Assembly (NCBI GenBank): GCA_008828725.1
Contig: MEHQ01004134.1
Coordinates: 453,225-517,224 of the forward strand
Source of the DNA: Saccharina japonica
Lineage: Eukaryota; Sar; Phaeophyceae; Laminariales; Laminariaceae
Length of the DNA stretch: 64,000 bases
Reading direction: 5' to 3'
Shown: piece by piece, positions 23,501 through 33,706 of the stretch
How the letters are laid out: each line of letters begins with the position of its first letter
Numbering within the stretch: the first letter of the stretch is position 1
Notes under the pieces: model-generated
The model's database searches: none
What the model was told of the DNA's origin: nothing
Seen by the model: the letters and a program-made list of their open reading frames with translations, nothing else
Made by a program: the position numbers and the translations under genes

Positions 23501-26416
23501 GTCGACTCATCAAAGCAACCATGCTTGAAGGCAACCAAACGGCGTGGGGTGCAGCATTTCGCGCGTTGCCTAATGGTTGTGCACTGCTGTGGTGTTCTGA
23601 TCGTCCTGAAGCTAGCTTGATACTATGACCGTAAATGGTTAGGCAGGTACTCGTACAGCTTCCCGATCCTTTAGGCAGCACACGTTTACTGCAGCAGTGT
23701 CATCTTACTTTTCGTGCGCTGCAGCATGTTGACAAGTCGTTTACCAACACAGTAGTCGCAATTCCCCCTTCCGAACCCCGCGTCACATTGCAGGAGATCC
23801 CCGTGGACCTCGTCCTGTCCATAGAGTACCTGGACTACGCGCGAGAGGCCCACGTCAGGCCAGGCATCGACACACTCCCGGCCAGCCGGCGAGCCCTCCA
23901 CTCCATCTCTTGCTTGCTGTCGAATATGCCGGTCATCGTCAACCCACCCGTAGGTCAGGCGACGGCGGTTTCGTTTTGTGAGGACCTCAGCATCTGCATT
24001 CGTGGGCTCCGCAATGAGGTGAGGCTGAGTCCGGCCAATCGTGCTGCTGTTGTCTGTTGTGGGCGTTTTCCGGCTCTGCAATCAGCCCACTGAGGTTTCT
24101 CTACCACCCACGATGGCTGGGTTCGGTGTACGAGGCGCGAAGGTGCCGCCGCGTGTGGGTATATATCGTGGCGTGCTCAAATATCGCATGCTTGGATTAT
24201 TCCGGGGTATGGTTGTTTGGAGTGTGTGTTGCGTGCATCAGAGAGATGGCCTCCGTACTCGTAGAATTATTCACAAGACATGCTCTCATATTATTTTTAT
24301 AGTAACACGCTGGACGGAATTTAAGGGCCGTTTGGGCATAAATAACCATATATGACGGTCCTTAAAACTTCGTGCAGAGTGGCAAGCAGAGCGACAGCCA
24401 TCGACGTGAAACATCACACCATGTTTCGTATCTTGCGCGTCTGTTGGATTCGTACGAGAAGCTGGTACTGTAGTCAACGTCGCGGTGCTTCACGCGTTCT
24501 TGCTCGCGTTTCCTGATGCTGCGAGTCCGTGCATCTCCTGTCGCTCCACGGTGGAGCTTGTGCGCGACGGTGGTGCACACGGCCTGCCTGGTGACCGTGC
24601 CACAATCGGCGCATATGACGCGTGCTATTTCCCTCCCTCCCTCCCTCCCTCGCTCCCTCCCTCCCTTCCCCCCCGCGCCACATTTATCCCACCTTACCTT
24701 TCGCGTTGCATCTCCGACCCCACTCGTCGTCGTTTATTTTTGTTATTGTATGACCCCCTTTGCAACCAGGCTTCCGTCGAGCTGTCACTCCTTCTCTGCT
24801 CGTCCTTGAAGGCTCTCCTCCTGGTCATGCTGGGCCGCCGGAACGACGCGATCGCGATCCTCGAAACCATGCCCCCCCTCATCGACCCCTCCGTGGGGGG
24901 AAACCCTTCCGTGGTGAGAGCCCTGCCGTTAAGTTGGGACGCGCTCTTGATCGCCTCGGCCCTGTCCTTTCTCCTGGGACAGGGGGACACTTATCGGCGT
25001 CTCAGAGCCGCGGTCGAACGCGCAAACCTCGTCCCCGCCGCTGCCCGCTGGACTTTCTGCCTGCCAGACCCGGGCAGCGACCCTCAGGCCTACGTCGCCC
25101 ACGAGTGTCACTCCAGCAGCAACATCTGCAACATAATGTGCGAAATCGCGAGCAAGACGGGTTTCGGCCGGCGACCTTTTTACCCCGGCGTGCAATCCTT
25201 CCTCCGACCGCCCACCGTCGCGCTGTCACCCAGCGACAAGCGCGTGGCGCCCTCCCCAGAAAGAGGTCACAGATCAGGGTACGGCGCGGGCGGCATGGCC
25301 ATGAGGGGGGTACCGCCGATCGAGTGGCAAGGTGGTAGTTGCGGTGGTGGTGTTAGTGGTGGCGGGGGGCCCGTTTTAAGCACCGACGGTGGCGAGGAGC
25401 TAGGCGGGGGAGGTGGAGGGGCTGCTCCGGTGAGCGTCGATTTGGAGGGATCGCCGGGTTCCCGTGCGCAAAAACGCCGCCGGGTGGTGGTGGCGGCGGC
25501 GAGCATCGACGGCGACACTTCTGGAGCCGCCGACGCATTTTTAGACATGGCGGGTCAAACGTTACCTCCACTGCAGCCGGCTTTTTTGGGCGCGACGGCA
25601 GCCTTCACCGCTGCTCCAGACATCGGCCCGGTCGACGACCCTAGCTCCCACCACGGGAACGGCAAAGGTTTCCACTTTCCTGCCAGAGCGGAGAAGGGGG
25701 CGGGCGCAGGAGGGGCTGCGGATACCAACAACGACGGAGATGAGGATGATGACGATGGCGGTTCGGGACTCACGAAGGGCCTGCACAACATGAGTCTAAG
25801 CCGACTGTCCGTGCCCCTTCTGCCCGGAAGCGGGGTCGCTCCGGATGGCCTGAATCAAGACCACGGCCCGCTCGGGCGCATCCCCAGCGAGGGTATCATG
25901 GACATCAGCTCCTCCATCGGGAGCTTCTCCATGGACATCGGGGCGGCGGGGGAAGGAGCTGGGGCCGGCAGCCATCACAGCGGTGACGAGGACGGAGCGC
26001 CGGGTAGCGTCTTCGGCACGCTCAACGGTAAAAGGCGTTCCTGCCACCGCCTTTCGTCGTTCTCCGCGTACTCGACCGCTTTGTGTCGGTCCGGGTCGAC
26101 GCTGCGCGATTGGAGGTCTGGCGGGATGGACGGGAGCACCGACCAGGGCAGCGACCTCGGACACGAGATCGTGGTGGCCGCCGAAAACTTCGTGAACGCG
26201 GAAGGAAACGAGGACATCTGCGGGAACATCCTTAGCGTCGATGCCCTCCTCGGAGAAATCGAAGGCAGCAAGAAGGAGGAACGATGGTGGGGGGGTGGTG
26301 CAGGGGGGGGTTCGAATAGTAACGGTGGCCTCCAGTCGGGTGGCGGGGAGGCGGGCGGCCCTTCCCTTAGCGAGAACCAGAAGTCGATGATGTCCCACGC
26401 CTTGGGAGACTTTTGA
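20362..26416 (+). CDS. Zn(2)-C6 fungal-type DNA-binding regulator, 5' end unresolved
   Basis: Predicted exons are 20,362-20,529 (5' limit uncertain), 21,221-21,583, 22,630-22,854, 23,725-24,018 and 24,770-26,416; every junction is phase 0. The first holds the binuclear zinc cluster CNFCHDKRVKC, eight residues, then CEQCIQRDTSC, i.e. CX2CX6CX8CX2CX6C, which in this family binds two Zn ions and contacts DNA. A basic Ser/Gly linker follows, then a helical middle region (DQAQ joined to VVGAISLGALISG, LSIEYLDYAREAHV, ASVELSLLLCSSLKALLLVM) that may correspond to the fungal-TF middle homology region. The 549-codon last exon ends in Gly-, Asp- and Ser-rich low-complexity sequence, probably an activation or disordered tail, and stop TGA at 26,414. 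No in-frame ATG is available in the first exon, so at least one upstream exon is missing. AATAAA lies 41 bases past the stop. At least 897 residues. Confidence 0.82.
21661..21742 (+). repeat. Repeat family F, copy 1 (intronic)
   Basis: The block GCATGGCCGTAGTCGTACGA and TCGCATCCCTACAATGCCGG followed by GACGGAGCA is shared with 22,913-23,095 and 45,895-46,022. Here it lies in intron 2 of the Zn(2)-C6 gene and is the shortest copy. Confidence 0.65.
22913..23096 (+). repeat. Repeat family F, copy 2, with 28-bp triplication
   Basis: It shares the GTAGTCGTACGACCGTAGAC to GGGTTTTCACCGACCAGG block with the copy at 45,895-46,022. Its 3' part has expanded into three tandem 28-base units starting GGCAGGCATTGCTTGCACCA (23,013-23,096). 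It lies in the third modelled intron of the Zn(2)-C6 gene, just after a (GTT)n run at 22,862-22,899. Confidence 0.7.
24770..26416 (+). CDS. Zn(2)-C6 gene, long last exon
   Basis: An unbroken 549-codon frame follows acceptor GCAACCAG. The first ~150 residues are folded-looking (ASVELSLLLCSSLKALLLVM, LGRRNDAIAILETMPPLID, YVAHECHSSSNICNIMCEIA). The rest is low complexity with Gly runs near residues 185-230 and near the end, an acidic DEDDDDGG block, and a short conserved-looking C-terminus (SENQKSMMSHALGDF). The polypyrimidine tract and a CTCC run (24,630-24,668) lie in the preceding intron. Confidence 0.87.
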   Translation, partial: ASVELSLLLCSSLKALLLVMLGRRNDAIAILETMPPLIDPSVGGNPSVVRALPLSWDALLIASALSFLLGQGDTYRRLRAAVERANLVPAAARWTFCLPDPGSDPQAYVAHECHSSSNICNIMCEIASKTGFGRRPFYPGVQSFLRPPTVALSPSDKRVAPSPERGHRSGYGAGGMAMRGVPPIEWQGGSCGGGVSGGGGPVLSTDGGEELGGGGGGAAPVSVDLEGSPGSRAQKRRRVVVAAASIDGDTSGAADAFLDMAGQTLPPLQPAFLGATAAFTAAPDIGPVDDPSSHHGNGKGFHFPARAEKGAGAGGAADTNNDGDEDDDDGGSGLTKGLHNMSLSRLSVPLLPGSGVAPDGLNQDHGPLGRIPSEGIMDISSSIGSFSMDIGAAGEGAGAGSHHSGDEDGAPGSVFGTLNGKRRSCHRLSSFSAYSTALCRSGSTLRDWRSGGMDGSTDQGSDLGHEIVVAAENFVNAEGNEDICGNILSVDALLGEIEGSKKEERWWGGGAGGGSNSNGGLQSGGGEAGGPSLSENQKSMMSHALGDF

Positions 26417-28730
26417 AAAAACAACATTATGTTTTGTTTTTGTTTTGTTTTTGGCAAAATAAAGCCTTGTTGTACGTATCGCTAGGCCTTTCTTAGTGTT
26501 ACCTTTGTCTGGTGTTGGTGAAGGCAAATAACAGCGCGCCGAAGGCAGATAGATAAACACGGAATGACGGGAATGCGCAGAGAAAAATGATACGCGCGGT
26601 CTTGTTTGTCGCTTGTGACGTCAGGTAACCGGGGACAGCAAACTGATCGCGCTGGTTGATGTTGCTTAGAAAAAGAGAACTGCAACATGCGGACCTTGAC
26701 GTATGCCTCAAGTATGTCATGGTTGTCGGGGGATGACTTGGGTGGGTGGGGGTTGGTTCGCGGGTGGTTTCTGTTGTAGATGTCAGCAGTTTGTTTGGGG
26801 GGTTCTTGTGTGTTGAGGAAGTGTCTACAGGCGCCTTTGCCTTAAACGGCGTGACGGACGACCCTTGTTGGTTTTCCTCCTCTCACCATACGAGCTTGTT
26901 TTTTCCCCCCCAGTTGCTACGTACGGATAATCGTTCACCCGCGCGCATCTTTTGTTTTTGTGCCTCAATCAATCTCGACTCCCTGAGTTCTCAGAACGAT
27001 GACCTGCTAGGAGTGTTTCTTATTTTATGTTTTCATTGTTTAAGCTTTGTTTGCGCTATATGACCCTTGCGCCAACATTGAGACCGTCAGCCGCGAAAGA
27101 GAGCGATAGGGTCGAACGGAAGGGGCCTTAAGGTGGCATTGATGATAGCGTCGACCCTGAGGTGGGGCGAGAGGACGCGTGATATGATAGTGGTATTACC
27201 TTCTTTTTGCCTTCAGAGGCAAACCTTTTCCGGCTGACAGGGCTCCCCAGCTGAGGACCTACACATTAAGGCGTGCCCTACCCCATCGCCGTATACCTAA
27301 GCCATGGGAATTTGATCATCGGGTATGCTTGGTTGTTTGTTATTTTGTCGGAGTCAGCTTTTGGGTAAAAGGTAAATAAACCCTCACCCAAATTCAGGTA
27401 CTACCCCTGCTACCGCAATACACACAAAAGGGTGGGACAATCATGGAGACCCAAACTGAGGTGGGTAGAACGAGGGCGCATCGAGGTTCGGACGGGTGGT
27501 GTGTGAAAGAGGAGGGGGCACGTTTTCGATTTTGCTGATTTTCCCCCAGCATGTGTGGCTCAGGTTTGGTTTTCATAGTCAGCACTGCGGCTTTTTTCGT
27601 TGCGCAACTGGCTGAGCGTTTGCTTTAAATGTGCACTCCTTGGACGCCTCGTCGTGAGGGCTCCTGAGGAGGGGAGAGGGTTGGAGTTGGTTGCCGTCGA
27701 ACGAGCCTTCGCTGTATGGCGAGGTTAACCCTCGATGGGGTGTGTTAGCCCCAGCGTTGTGCGCGGTGATTTCACGCGATTTCGAGCATAGGGTCTTGTT
27801 GTGATTGTGAGGGAGGCATGATAGACACCACTGGCTAACGCAAGGCCTTGTCGGCTCGGCGTTAGGTAGGGAAGCAAAAAACGAACGCTGCCGTGGCAAC
27901 CCCTACTAGGCTTGCGGGGGGGGGTCCCAAGCCTAGTGGGGGATTTTGACCGATCGCAGAGGTCAGAAGGAACCGGATCCCTGTCAAGGTTAACCGAGGC
28001 ACCCCTCCCTCTCTCGTTGTGCCCGTGCCGTAGTGTACGGTGTGGAGCGCCTGAATCCACGAAACTAACATTGTTGTTGAGCTCCTCTGCATTGTTAGGT
28101 CAAGGTGGTAGGAACTTGGGTTAGGGTTAGGGGAAAGGAGGAGTATTTAAGTTCGAGCATATTCTAACCCTTTTTAGTCGGAGTTGGGTGACTGCGACTT
28201 CCGCCCTTGTTGGCGGCGTAGCACCAAAAAAATCAGGCCAGGCAGTCCCAGCCGGGTGACGTTGAACCGCTTCTACCATGTTCGACTTCAGATTATTCGC
28301 CCTGATATGTTGTGAACCAGGGGTCTTTCGGGAGACGTTTGTAGGAATTTGCAATGGGGACGGAGTTGTTTGTTTTGCGCTGATGCGTTGTGCTATTCCA
28401 GGTGTGTCAAGTCATTGGAGTCCCTATCGTCTTGGTGGGGAACAAGCGTGTGAGCGTATTTTTGTATTTTGTTGGTCCTTCCGGGTTTTGCTTTTGTGCC
28501 ACGAAGCAAGCAATATTTTTATGTCATGATGCATTGCTCCTGTAGCATCATTTTGTTTTTTTTGTGAAACAGACCATTTTAGCTTGCGGCAATTCGATTT
28601 AGGTTGCTTGGTAGTTCACGTTTTTTTTCTTGTTTATGGTTGGGTTCATTTTGGCTTGCTGTGTAGGCGACTGGTGGGGAATATATGGGTTAGCTGGTGC
28701 AGTGCTCAACTATTTTTGTTCCGGAGTGCC

Positions 28731-28922
28731 GATAGATTGATCAGCTGACGGATCGACCAATTGATGGATCGATCAATTGATGGATCGATCAATTGGTGGA
28801 TCGATCAAATGATGGATTGATTATTTGATGGATCGATCAATTAGTGCATCGATCAAATGATGGATTGATTATTTGATGGATCGATCAATTGATGGGTTGT
28901 TCAACTGGTGGATTGATCAACA
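28731..28922. repeat. Tandem repeat of ~16-bp GATGGATCGATCAATT units
   Basis: About twelve imperfect copies of GATGGATCGATCAATT lie in a row, with substitutions such as ATTATTTGATGGATC. No gene overlaps it. Confidence 0.8.
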
Positions 28923-29486
28923 GAGATTTGGCCACCCAGCAACCGCTTGTTTTTTTTATTATGTTGGCCCATACAATGGTTCGTGTAACCTACTTGATTG
29001 ACACCTACATTGCCAGTTAGCGACGCGCTGGCGTGTCGCATCCGTAACCGGTTGGACGGCACGACCAATCATCGCGTCCCACTCCTCTAGTGTGACATCG
29101 TCAAAAACGTTTGTGGCACAATATTTGGAATCTACGGAGCCACGGAGGTACTGTAAATTCTTGGAGTGTAAGGGAGGGAGGGAGAGCAGCAGAGCTCAGG
29201 GGGGGGCGGTCTTCATTTGGGAGTGACTATCTCGGCGAAGCGGGTGTTCATGGGGTAGCATATAGTCGGGGCACACTCCTTTGCGGGCTTGAAAGGTGTA
29301 TATGTTTGGTCTATTTTTGTCAATTTTTTTTCTCTGAGGGGTGATAAGGCGAAGCGCGTATTTTGTTTTAGTATCCTCGACGGTTTGAAACGGTCGAAAA
29401 CGTCGAACTCGAGAAAATTCGAGACACGGTTGCTCGTTTTTTTCCCGTTTTCTATGCAGTTTGACCGGTGTGGCTATTGTTTTTGG

Positions 29487-29487
<1 letters not shown>

Positions 29488-29526
<39 letters not shown>

Positions 29527-29530
29527 GCTG
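29488..29530. repeat. (GTT)n microsatellite
   Basis: About fourteen GTT units form a near-perfect run, with scattered GTT triplets continuing to about 29,600. A second, shorter (GTT)n run lies at 22,862-22,899 in an intron of the Zn(2)-C6 gene. Confidence 0.85.
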
Positions 29531-30862
29531 TTGTCGTTGTTGTTGTTTCGGTATTGTTGTCGTTGCTTTTGTTGCAGCTATTGCTGTTGTTGCTGTGTCG
29601 ATCCACTTTGAGACGAGGAAGGGGGGGGGCTTTGTTATTCGATATGCCTCCATCGAGGTTTTTTGTTCGTCTCTACGGCTGTTTTGCCGGCGAGTCATGA
29701 AAACTGTATATTATACGTCTCGGGTACTATTTTTTTTGTTTTAGACCGGTTTGTTTCCGCTCCGAGGGGATAAGACANGCCCCCCCCCCCCCCCCCAATA
29801 ATACCTTCGAAGGAAATAAGTTGAGTATAAAGCAAGAATCATCTTGCGACGGGTCTCGCTCGCATGGGGCCAGGTACCATAGGAGTCAAGTCGTTGGTTT
29901 GATAGGTTTACAGGGTCACGGCCTTGACATAGTTTGGCCTAACGGGTTCGCATTAAGTTTGGTCGACTTGTACCAGGCATCTACTGTATTTGGGGGGATT
30001 TTGCATGGCCAAGTTGGCCGTGGAGTCGTGTAGCCCAGCACTATGAATACAAATAATAAATGGTAACGCGTTGTACACGTAGCGGTCGACGAAACAAGCG
30101 TTTGTGTCGACATTATACAGTATGCCCCGTTGGTACACAAAAGTTATAAATTTTAAACTCCTTGTTTCAGGGGCAACTGGAAAATGCCATTGTACTGCAC
30201 ACTGTCCCTTCTCGGAGAGGCACAGGGAGTGGGTGGGACCATGGTCACACCTCCCTGACACTCGCCGTAAGGCGATTGAAACAGACGAAGTAAAGCAGGG
30301 GTCAGCGCCAGTCCAGTTCGTGGGGCCTCTCGCCAAACAATGTAACCCGCGCGTGTCCCCCAATTCCTAAGAGTGTATATAACTCTTCGGTAATCCACGG
30401 CGGCTTCAAAATTCGGATAAAAAAACATGAAAACTGTTTTCAAGTGATTCGATTAGTCCCATTATGAAATGATATTTGTGAGTGTGATATTTCGCGTCCG
30501 TTGTTTTGTGCCCATTTCTTTGAGTGTGCTTTCGAAATTTCCTAGAAATTCCAGTGTTCAATCCGAATATTGATAGGTATCAAGAGCCACGCGTCGGACG
30601 TTTGGTTCTGGTCTGTCGCAGGGGCAGACTGCGGACATTTGTTTTTACCACTTAATTTATTTCTACAGTCCTACAGTCATGTATAGACCTCCCGATTTCG
30701 AGTGAGACACAATCTCCGTCGTGCGCTCAACAAAAACCATGGTTCTGAACTGTTCACAAGTGTGTGGCATTTCCCCTCCCCTTCGATCATCACTTTTGTT
30801 TTTTCACTTTTCCAGCTCGAGTCTCATTGTTACGGGTGGGCATTTGTTATAGGAAACGATTA

Positions 30863-31195
30863 TTATGCATGTTCCCCGGTAATAGTATTGCGTAGCAGGA
30901 ATTTTTCATCCTCAGCGGCCTTCTGGGCAAAGCCGTGGTCACAATCGCTCGTGGCGCTGAGAATCAAGTGCCTGGCTAAAGAAAACATCGATTTTCCAAC
31001 ACCTCTCTCACCGTAGGGCGCAGAGGTACGCAGTGAAATACCGTCCAAGAGGTTTTTGGTAACTTTTCGGCTACGTACAGTGTCGTGAGTTCTATAAATT
31101 GTAAACGCCTCTCTCCAGCTACAGCGCCAGTCCCGCGAATGCTTTCGGTCGGAATATTCCGGGGGGGGAAACTGACCGATATTGATCAGGAACAC
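30863..31195 (-). pseudogene. Orphan P-loop NTPase-like fragment
   Basis: The minus strand reads YGERGVGKSMFSLARHLILS, which contains a Walker A motif GxxxxGKS in GERGVGKS (about 30,989-31,012). The frame continues SATSDCDHGFAQKAAEDE and stops soon after (30,863). Walker B and the rest of an ATPase domain are not visible, and no adjoining exons were found. It could be a piece of an AAA/STAND-type ATPase, of a mobile element, or an exon of an unmodelled gene. A donor-like GTGAGA overlaps the motif, so chance cannot be excluded. Confidence 0.35.
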
Positions 31196-31339
31196 TATAA
31201 CAAGGCCGGTCGGGGTGCATTGAAACCCGAGTACCCCGGGCCGGCCAACGTCAATCTCTCATTTTCGTTCAACAACAGCTATACGAGCAGTGATACATAG
31301 CGAACACATCCGGTTTATCGAGTACCGAGGCATGCTACT

Positions 31340-31500
31340 AATAGTACGATCGATGTAGGGGTGCACCGATTGTTTTTTCCGAACTCCCCTCACTTAAGGG
31401 GGGTCTATCTCTCACTCCAAAAACAAAAACAGAAAAAAAAGCTGAGAAAATATTGTCACTCGGTCCGATGAACAATTTTCATGGGCCATGTACTCGTATA
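31340..31500. mobile_element. MITE family C, degraded copy
   Basis: The stretch CATGCTACTAATAGTACGAT, GTAGGGGTGCACCGATTG and the hairpin CTCCCCTCACTTAAGGGG resembles the left part of family C (9,441 and 51,346). The right end is not clear. It lies just downstream of the giant gene. Confidence 0.4.
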
Positions 31501-31712
31501 GGCACATCATTTGAAAAAAAACATAAACATTGTGAAAACCAAAACACGAGTGGGATTCCAAATCACACAGAGTAGTTCCTGTAGTTGAGGCGCGCCGTCA
31601 GCCAGAACACTGTGGGCCCACCCACCCCCCTACCGACTACAGCCACGCATGACATGGACCCCCCCCCACCCCCCCCTCCTTGGGGTAGCATGGCTTCTAC
31701 CCGCGGCCTGAC

Positions 31713-33706
31713 TTAGTCAACGCTGAAGCGAAAGGGGCTGCCGACGATTTCCTCTGCCCCGGGGTACAACGCGAACGTTGGTACGATCTGCTGGGGCGTT
31801 CCCGAGCTCTCCCAGGCCAGCATGACCCGCACCGCCTTCGCCCCACCCCCCCCCGCCGCCACACCGCCTCCGTGGTGGATGTACTCCGCTCGCAAGGGGA
31901 TAACTTCTCCCGCCGTCAGGGAGGAGGCGTTGCCGGCGACGGTTTCATCGGGGAGCCATGGCGGCTCGTTGAGGCCGGAGGAGGAAGCTGACGACGTATC
32001 GATGACCAGCTCGTCTCCAAGCCAGAGCCTGTGTGGGGTTTCGTTGGGATAAGGGCGCAGTTGCGGTTATTTTTTTGGGGGTGGTCGTTCGCACGGGTGC
32101 GGGTGTGACATTATGGAGGGGCTCAACAAGGATCTGGTCGGCACAGGGGAAGCCGGTCGTGCTCAGTTGTGGTATTGGGGGGAGTCGGGAGGGTTCTTGA
32201 ATATTTCGCACCTCAGGCAGACAGACCACCGTTTCCCTCTTGATGATCTATAAGCAGTAGACCTTTCAAGGCAGATATAATCTCGAGCTTGTATGATCTA
32301 CAGTATCTCATGTTGCCGGGTGGGAGCCGTGGAACCTGCATGATCTAATAAGTAGGGGATGTTTCCTGGGTTGGATCTGTACTATACAGATCCTGCACAA
32401 CATCTCGTAACGGCAGGTTAGGATCTATATAGAGACTCATCCCACGGCAGGGGCGCAGCAGATTTTTCTGAGCTCCTCACATGAGGAGCTGAATATCTCA
32501 CCCGAAACATGAAGTCGGAAACATTCGTTTGCGCAACCCGACCAAAACTTGCAATGCGGTAGTCGCAAAACAAACATACCAGTAAAATATCAATAGAATC
32601 CGGTGGTTACTCACTTGAGGAGCTCAACCGGTCAGAAAATATGGAGCCAAAAAGTAGTACCCCTACCGTGGGATTGCTCTTAGAGGATCTAGATTATATA
32701 TATGTAGTTGATCTATCTGTAGATGATCTATCTGTAGATGAGCTGTAAATGATCTACCTGTCCGACGTGCGAAACATGCCGATGGCACATCGCTTTACTC
32801 CTCAACTCATCCTAGGGCCGGAGCGTTTCCGATGTTGTAGGGAAAGATAGGTTGCAGGAAACAGCCGCGCTAGGGCAGAATAGTTCGGTACGGGGGTTCC
32901 AGAAGAACGGTGTTAAATATCATGCCATGCGGAAGACATCAGGTTTTGCTGTGTTTTGTTTTTCCTCGGGGGAAAAAAAAATGCTTTGGTCTTCGCAGAA
33001 AAACGCTGACAGTAGTTATTATTGACGGGTGAGATGTTCCTGCCCTAATCGGTATTTTTCCGGTGTCGCGTTCACGGAGTTTGGCTTTTGCGGAGGATAA
33101 TAAGCCGACAGGTGATCAGGGCAAGAGCTAAAACGCCGCCCGGCGTTCCTCTGGTAGTTAGAGATGGGGGACAAATGAAGGCAAAACAATCTCCAATTTT
33201 CACAGGATGGAAGCGAAGAGAAACGGCTCTGTGGCCTCCGGTTAACTTTCGTTTGCTGCTGATGGTATACGAAGTACCTGTTTTCGCTCTGTTTTGGGTG
33301 TTTTATGTAAGTCAAGTTTTTTATTGATTTTGTTTTTCAGGCACTGGAAGGACCGGAGTTCGGAAACGCACCCCCCCCCCCCCCCCCACGAAAAGTGTCA
33401 CAGAGTGTATGCAACCCCACAATAAAAGAGAGACCATAATATTTATTGTAGGGTTAAAAATCCCGTAGTACTTGCAGCATCGTCCTAGCTAACTTTTTGG
33501 GGGGGAGTTTCGGCGGCCTCTCTCTCTCGCAACAATCACCTCGCTTCGTCCCCTGGTCCCGTGCCCATGGTGAAGATGAACTCCTCCGACAGACGCGCCT
33601 TCAAAAAGCCGTCCCACCTCACCCCGACCGACCCGCCTGTAGATCCCATCCTGGAAGCATCGTCCAACGACCCAGATCCCCAATCAAGTCGCACAGATGG
33701 GTCCAC
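31713..33706 (-). CDS. Giant gene exons 30-31: third PA14 domain and C-terminus
   Basis: Exon 30 (33,540-33,706) encodes VDPSVRLDWGSGSLDD, VGVRWDGFLKARLSEEFIF and GPGDEA. Exon 31 (31,713-32,028) joins in phase 2 to give EARLWLGDELVIDTSS, then NASSLTAGEVIPLRAEYI, VRVMLAWESSGTPQQIVP and a final GSPFRFSVD before TAA at 31,713-31,715. The last strand matches the exit strand of a filamin repeat, so the PA14 domain lies inside repeat 9. No hydrophobic C-terminal segment or GPI-type tail is seen. Confidence 0.88.

Larger units (their letters stand above)
26417..31712. other. Intergenic region between the Zn(2)-C6 and giant genes
   Basis: The two genes converge here. Contents: likely 3' UTR of the Zn(2)-C6 gene with AATAAA at 26,457; T/G-rich sequence; GGGTTAGGGTTAGGGG at 28,121-28,136; a GATCGATCAATT tandem array (28,731-28,922); a (GTT)n run (29,488-29,530); one ambiguous base N at 29,777 next to a C run; and a minus-strand P-loop-like fragment (30,863-31,195). 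Open frames here lack domains apart from that fragment. Confidence 0.5.

Noticed and set aside
25796-26560. 254-codon minus-strand open frame
   Set aside because: It is antisense to the long last exon of the Zn(2)-C6 gene, whose frame is unbroken for 549 codons with motifs and correct phase.
28731-28922. CRISPR-like array
   Set aside because: Units are contiguous with no unique spacers and the DNA is eukaryotic; it is a simple tandem repeat. The same applies to 35,121-35,372 and 52,010-52,345.
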